Positions 43,778 to 48,177 of a DNA stretch of 48,177 bases are shown here, in pieces. A model generated the notes under the pieces. The model saw only the letters and a list, made by a program, of their open reading frames with translations. It had not been told where the DNA came from and ran no database searches. The stretch comes from an uncultured Bacteroidales bacterium. GTDB taxonomy: Bacteria; Bacteroidota; Bacteroidia; Bacteroidales; UBA932. The position numbers were made by a program, and so were the translations under genes. Positions within the stretch are counted from its first letter, which is position 1; the number at the start of each line of letters is the position of its first letter. The DNA is taken from positions 1 to 48,177 of the forward strand of contig CAMKRY010000005.1 of NCBI GenBank assembly GCA_946415345.1, in the 5' to 3' direction.

Positions 43778-44458
43778 TTAGTTCTCTAACCGCAACTTGC
43801 TATTACGTTTGGTGGCCAAGGAAATAATCATCTCGACAGATTTCATCATTTCTACACTATCGGTTGACGGGGCACTATCCTCAATATCGGAGATCTCCTG
43901 GATGATGCTATCTTCAAATGATTTTACAGCTGGGCTGGATTTGGAAGGACTGGTCGAAATCAAATCATACGCTTCTTCAATCTTCTTTGCGAGCGTCTTA
44001 TCCTTCACGGTACCCATCAGCATTTTCAGACGAGCCGAAGAATCCTTAATATACTTAAGTTCCGCCTCTCTTTTCTCCTGTTGGTCTGCAGTATGCTCGT
44101 TCGAAAGGAGATTTGCCAGCAAGAAAATCGCAAATAGCCCAAACAAAGCAACATTGATTAGTAAAGTGGCTGTATGCTTCTCCGGCTGGACAATCATAAC
44201 AATCACCCCGACAATGAGAGTTATCAGGAAGTATGCAGATGATGCAACATATAAGGGCCGCCTATAATCAGTGGCGACAGAACTCTTCCTTACCATCAAC
44301 GGGGTGCAGAACAAAACAACATAGGAAAACAGGATTGCTCCAAAAGAAATCCAAACGGCCGTATTATTATCTGTTCCAGATAGGGTGAAAAAGAACACCA
44401 GGAACACAATTACAAATACGGTATCTAATGCAAGCCAAAAGAAATTTGTTCGTTTCAT
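43778..44458 (-). CDS. Polytopic membrane protein with cytoplasmic helical tail
   Basis: 226 aa, four predicted hydrophobic segments then a charged tail. Confidence 0.7.
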   Translation of the reverse strand: MKRTNFFWLALDTVFVIVFLVFFFTLSGTDNNTAVWISFGAILFSYVVLFCTPLMVRKSSVATDYRRPLYVASSAYFLITLIVGVIVMIVQPEKHTATLLINVALFGLFAIFLLANLLSNEHTADQQEKREAELKYIKDSSARLKMLMGTVKDKTLAKKIEEAYDLISTSPSKSSPAVKSFEDSIIQEISDIEDSAPSTDSVEMMKSVEMIISLATKRNSKLRLEN

Positions 44459-44461
44459 AAT

Positions 44462-45529
44462 CTACATCTGGCTAAGGATTTCACTCTTCTTTGCATCAAA
44501 ATCAGCCTGAGAGATAAGCCCCATATCCAGCATCTCCTTAAGCTGCTTCAGTTTCTCCATTATTGGATTCCCGCCTGTCGAGGGATTCAGGATAGTTTGC
44601 CCCTGCATTGTTTGCTGTCCCATGCCTCCGAAGATTCCGCCAGCTGCCATGCCGAGGCCCAATCCTGCGCCAGCGGCAGCAATACCACCACTTCCTGGAT
44701 TCTTTGCAACGTCTTTGAGAATGTCGACCTGTTGCTGAGCTGCCCAATTCTGACCAAGATAGTTCATCCTTGCTCTATCGGTGATCATCTTCTGGATTTC
44801 AGGATCATCAGATGTGGCCTTGCATGAAGCGACCGAAAAAGCATCCAGCTTTAATCCGTATTCTTCAATAATGGAGGCAATATGGGGCTCAATCTCGGCG
44901 GCAATCTCAACCGTATTGCGAACAGTCTCAAAGATTACCTTACCTGAGGCTTTCAGTCGATCAAGAGTTTGACTGAGTGAATTGACAATGTGCATTTGGA
45001 ACTCATTGGCAAAGTACTTCTTTAATCCCTGCTGAGTTTCAAAATCAACATTGTTGCCCAACAACTTGGTAAGGAACTTGGCCCCATTATCAATATGGAC
45101 CTTAAAAGCGCCATAAGACTTGACATTCAAATTACCGAATGTGTCATCATAATACTGAATCGGAGACATTGTACCCCATTCAATCTCTTGGCTATGGGCA
45201 GTACGCACAAAATAGACAACACAGTTGAACGTGCTGATGCCTCCGGAGAAAGCATTGCGTAAACGACTTATAACAGGGTAATTCTGTGTGGATAGTTTAT
45301 ACGTCCCGTTCGTAAATGTCTGCTCAATAACGCCGCCCTTAACGAAGATCGCCTCTTCGCCAGGCATTACTATCAAGGTTGAATTCGTATTAAAGTCTTC
45401 TTCCGGCTGACGCCAGATCATAAGGCTTCCATCTCCCGAATTCTTAATAACGTCTACCCAATGCTGTTCCCTTCCCTTATCTTCAGTGTCGTTTTGTTTT
45501 TTGCCAAATAACCCCATACGTGGATACAA
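44462..45529 (-). CDS. SPFH-domain protein with C-terminal SHOCT-like motif
   Basis: 355 aa, ...TLIVMPGEEAIFVKGGVIEQTFTNGTYKLSTQNYPVISRLRNAFSGG...; C-term MEKLKQLKEMLDMGLISQADFDAKKSEILSQM. Confidence 0.8.
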   Translation of the reverse strand: MYPRMGLFGKKQNDTEDKGREQHWVDVIKNSGDGSLMIWRQPEEDFNTNSTLIVMPGEEAIFVKGGVIEQTFTNGTYKLSTQNYPVISRLRNAFSGGISTFNCVVYFVRTAHSQEIEWGTMSPIQYYDDTFGNLNVKSYGAFKVHIDNGAKFLTKLLGNNVDFETQQGLKKYFANEFQMHIVNSLSQTLDRLKASGKVIFETVRNTVEIAAEIEPHIASIIEEYGLKLDAFSVASCKATSDDPEIQKMITDRARMNYLGQNWAAQQQVDILKDVAKNPGSGGIAAAGAGLGLGMAAGGIFGGMGQQTMQGQTILNPSTGGNPIMEKLKQLKEMLDMGLISQADFDAKKSEILSQM

Positions 45530-46066
45530 TTAAGGATATTCTATACGATTTATTGTTCCCTTGCAACGGTGATCCAATCTGTACTTTGTCAGAATGCAAC
45601 CGAAAACAAGGCCATATTTTCTTATTGCAAGTATAGCAAAGGTTGAGCAAGAAGGCATCAAAATGCATCTTCTTCGAATATGCTCTGGTGCATATCTCTG
45701 ATATAGTTTAATGCAGTCAATTACCAGAAAACGAAGAAAGAAACACAAACTGATACATGTTGCCAGAAAAGGTATTAAAAAAAAGGATGTCTCTTTGAGA
45801 TTCACCAATAATGACGCAATCAAACTCCCCGATAAGAAACGGGGAATAACCCAAAGAGATAAGAATCTCAAAGCGAAATAATAAGCAAAAAAAGAAACCA
45901 GCATTACGATGGACCATTTGATGAGGATCCCCCAATAAGAGACTCTAGGTCGAAACAAAGGCCTATCCTCACAGTAAGAGCGAGCAATTTCTTGAACGAA
46001 ATCACTCGGAATATCCTCCCAAATATCCTCAAAACGGCTTAATGATCGATTAATTCTTTTTTTCAC
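45530..46066 (-). CDS. Hypothetical membrane protein (178 aa)
   Basis: Hydrophobic segments; same operon as the SPFH gene. Confidence 0.65.
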   Translation of the reverse strand: MKKRINRSLSRFEDIWEDIPSDFVQEIARSYCEDRPLFRPRVSYWGILIKWSIVMLVSFFAYYFALRFLSLWVIPRFLSGSLIASLLVNLKETSFFLIPFLATCISLCFFLRFLVIDCIKLYQRYAPEHIRRRCILMPSCSTFAILAIRKYGLVFGCILTKYRLDHRCKGTINRIEYP

Positions 46067-46679
46067 GCAGCTTCGCCTTCATTCCTTGAATTGAGGTTTG
46101 GGTATACTTGTTCTTTTTTACGGAACACTCGAACTTTTCCCCAGGAACAACAATTTTAAACTTATCCGCCTCAACCAACTGTCTACTATATATACCTTCT
46201 CCGCGACAAGTCCTTTTGTCAAGAACTTCTTTTTCAACCGTCTCACTTACTGTAGAAAAATTCGTAATGTCTTTATAAAAGTATTCCTCTCCCCGTTCAG
46301 ACTTTCCATCTTCAACCATATTGATTGTACGCTGATAAACATAGATCTGTTCATCAGAGAAGAAAATCCAAGTAATCTGATAAGCAGAGCTACGCCAAAT
46401 TCCATCTTTCCCCATTTTTGCATAAGCAGAAAGAGAATCAAATGACCAGTTCTCGAAATGTACTGGTTCAACTTCTTTTACTTGATCCTCATCGACTCCT
46501 AAATACTTTAAAGCGCGTTTTTTCCAATTAACAGCAGTGATTTTCTTAGCAACCATTTCATCATACTGCGCATCGTCCATTATCGAAGAGAAACATCCTC
46601 CGTCTTCTAAAAAATACTGGATAACTGCTTGTTGCTCCTTGGTCCTTCCCCTGAGTTCTGTTTGTAAGTAATTTGCCAT
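46050..46679 (-). CDS. Hypothetical protein (209 aa)
   Basis: Overlaps downstream gene by 17 bp; first gene of the SPFH operon. Confidence 0.7.
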   Translation of the reverse strand: MANYLQTELRGRTKEQQAVIQYFLEDGGCFSSIMDDAQYDEMVAKKITAVNWKKRALKYLGVDEDQVKEVEPVHFENWSFDSLSAYAKMGKDGIWRSSAYQITWIFFSDEQIYVYQRTINMVEDGKSERGEEYFYKDITNFSTVSETVEKEVLDKRTCRGEGIYSRQLVEADKFKIVVPGEKFECSVKKNKYTQTSIQGMKAKLREKKN

Positions 46680-46767
46680 AGTAATTTTGCCTTTATTTAT
46701 AAAGAATCAGTTATAACTCTACTATCGCCATCAATCATGATAGCGATTACTAAAAAGTTGTAAATCA

Positions 46768-46911
46768 ATGGATATTAAGGTTTTATACCCCCCCCCGAAA
46801 CAGGAAAAAGGAATCGAGTATAAATCTAATGAAGTGATTATAAACACAAATATACCTTTAACGATTAACAAATATACTGATTTGTGGTGGAAAAACAAAA
46901 AGTGCTTCTGA
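46768..46911 (+). CDS. Small ORF with poly-C tract (47 aa)
   Basis: MDIKVLYPPPKQEKGIEYKSNEVIINTNIPLTINKYTDLWWKNKKCF*, with C9 at 46788..46796. Confidence 0.3.
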   Translation: MDIKVLYPPPKQEKGIEYKSNEVIINTNIPLTINKYTDLWWKNKKCF

Positions 46912-46965
46912 AAGGGATATCAACAAGAATAATGATTCCTTTCCGGACCTATAAAAGAAAGACAC

Positions 46966-47038
46966 ATAAGAAAGATAAAAATCTTTCAACATGTTTCTTA
47001 AGTCCCGTCGGAAATCTCCGGCGGGCTTTTTATCTTTG
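46966..47038 (+). repeat. 73-bp direct repeat, copy 2 (two hairpins plus TATCTTTG)
   Basis: ATAAGAAAGATAAAAATCTTTCAACATGTTTCTTAAGTCCCGTCGGAAATCTCCGGCGGGCTTTTTATCTTTG; immediately upstream of radC. Confidence 0.9.
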
Positions 47039-47051
47039 TCAAAAAGTGCGT

Positions 47052-47834
47052 ATGAAGATAGCGGAGATGTACCCCGACGAGAGACCGCGGGAGAAAGCCC
47101 GGAAGTTTGGAACGGAAGTCCTCACACTGGCGGAACTGCTGGCCATCCTGATCCGGACAGGCACCGAAAGGGCCGGTGCCGTGGAAGTGGCGAGATCCTT
47201 GCTGATGGAAGCGGAAGGGTCCCTGACCCGGCTATATGGCATGTCCATGGAAAGAATCAGCGAGACCGACGGCATCGGTCCCGCCAAGGCCATTACCCTG
47301 AAAGCGGCACTGGAAATCGGGCGGCGGCTCTTTCTGGAGGACATGACGCGGCCGGATGAAGCCATCGTCGGTCCGGAGGCCGTCTTCCGGCATATGTTCC
47401 CCCGGCTGCGGGGTCTCGATCATGAACAGTGCTGGGCCCTTTTTCTCAATCGCTCGAAACGTATGATCAGCGAGGATCTTCTCTCCCGCGGCGGCATGTC
47501 GGAAACGACCCTGGACATTCCCGCCCTCGTGCGCATGGCGCTCGAGAAAAAGGCCTATGCCGTCATCCTTATCCATAATCATCCCTCCGGCGATCCCCAT
47601 CCCGGGAAGGCCGACCTGGAGCTGACCCGCCGGGCACAGCTGTCGCTCAAGTTGATGGGGCTGGTCCTGCTGGACCATGTCATCATCTCGGACGGCGCTT
47701 ATTTCAGTCTGGAAAGCGAAACGGTCTACTGCACGAACGCGACGATTTCGCCCTTCTCGAGCTTGTCGCCCTGCTTGCCGAGCACAGCCACGATGCGGCC
47801 GTCGACGGCGGAGACGATCTCTTCCATGCCGTAG
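47052..47834 (+). CDS. radC: RadC/MPN-family JAB-domain protein
   Basis: MKIAEMYPDERPREKARKFG...AVILIHNHPSGDPHPGKADLELTRRAQLSLKLMGLVLLDHVIISDGAYFSLESE; the 46884 start in the ORF track runs through the upstream repeat. Confidence 0.92.
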   Translation: MKIAEMYPDERPREKARKFGTEVLTLAELLAILIRTGTERAGAVEVARSLLMEAEGSLTRLYGMSMERISETDGIGPAKAITLKAALEIGRRLFLEDMTRPDEAIVGPEAVFRHMFPRLRGLDHEQCWALFLNRSKRMISEDLLSRGGMSETTLDIPALVRMALEKKAYAVILIHNHPSGDPHPGKADLELTRRAQLSLKLMGLVLLDHVIISDGAYFSLESETVYCTNATISPFSSLSPCLPSTATMRPSTAETISSMP

Positions 47835-48177
47835 TAGGTCTGGACGTAGCCGATGACCTCGCCGGCCTTGACGGCTTTGCCGACCGCCGGAGCCTTGGAC
47901 GCGTCATCCACATCGACCTCCCAGAGCAGCTGGCCCTTGACAGGGAGTTGTACGGGAACGGCGTTGGGATAGCGTGTGGCGTACTCTTCAGCATTGAACT
48001 TCGGCATCTCCACGACGGGACGGGTGATGACGATCGGGGCGCCGGCCTTGGCCTTGAGTTCCTCGAGTTCTTTGTTGAAGCGCTCCTTGGCGATACCGCT
48101 CTTGTAGTCGCGGTACTGGCGCTCGAACATGGCCATATTCAGGAGTTCCTCGTCGTCCTCGCCGCAGTCCCAACCTT
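47726..48177 (-). CDS. Biotin carboxyl carrier-containing C-terminus of a carboxylase/oxaloacetate decarboxylase subunit (5' truncated by window edge)
   Basis: GWDCGEDDEELLNMAMFERQYRDYKSGIAKERFNKE...VKAGEVIGYVQTYYGMEEIVSAVDGRIVAVLGKQGDKLEKGEIVAFVQ. Confidence 0.85.
   Translation of the reverse strand, partial: GWDCGEDDEELLNMAMFERQYRDYKSGIAKERFNKELEELKAKAGAPIVITRPVVEMPKFNAEEYATRYPNAVPVQLPVKGQLLWEVDVDDASKAPAVGKAVKAGEVIGYVQTYYGMEEIVSAVDGRIVAVLGKQGDKLEKGEIVAFVQ

Noticed and set aside
46884-47052. N-terminal extension of radC
   Set aside because: Translates the 73-bp repeat and the -7 box TATCTTTG; the start at 47052 fits the family
1-48177. tRNA/rRNA genes and integrase/transposase genes
   Set aside because: None could be recognised by eye. 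The absence of an integrase weakens a simple integrative-element explanation for the 42-47 kb island

Overview
This is a high-GC window from a Bacteroidetes, probably Bacteroidales, genome. The taxonomy is inferred from TAnnTTTG promoters, a Bacteroidetes-type division cluster, and the BamA/OmpH/UppS/NadK and gdhA/gltX/recN/bamD neighbourhoods. Core content: the 3' end of infB; a complete dcw cluster (mraZ, rsmH, ftsL-like, PBP with PASTA, murE, mraY, murD, ftsW, murG, murC, ftsQ, ftsA, ftsZ); ompH-bamA-uppS-nadK on the minus strand; pdxJ, an OmpH-like lipoprotein, a glycosyltransferase and a LysM protein on the plus strand; gdhA, gltX, recN, an omega-like protein, bamD and trxB on the minus strand; then radC and the 3' end of a biotin-dependent carboxylase/decarboxylase. 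Two accessory regions interrupt this core (about 16.3-25.1 kb and 42.2-47.0 kb). The most interesting candidate system lies at 19.1-24.3 kb. It comprises a five-gene operon ending in a DnaB-like protein whose catalytic residues all appear substituted, a separate small gene, and a WYL regulator overlapping a DnaQ-type exonuclease gene. All three promoters carry the same inverted repeat, TGCCA-N5-TGGCA, exactly 11 nt upstream of the -7 box, so this looks like a local WYL-controlled regulon of unknown function. Other notable signals: a four-fold 10-bp-phased TGGAA array at the mraZ promoter (candidate MraZ operator); a roughly 206-nt nested fold-back after ftsZ; a REP-like family of form GTCAT-stem-ATCT; a frameshifted hicA beside intact hicB; a vestigial carboxylase fragment; and 73-bp direct repeats bounding the 42-47 kb island. 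No searches were run. Protein names come from recognising motifs by eye.
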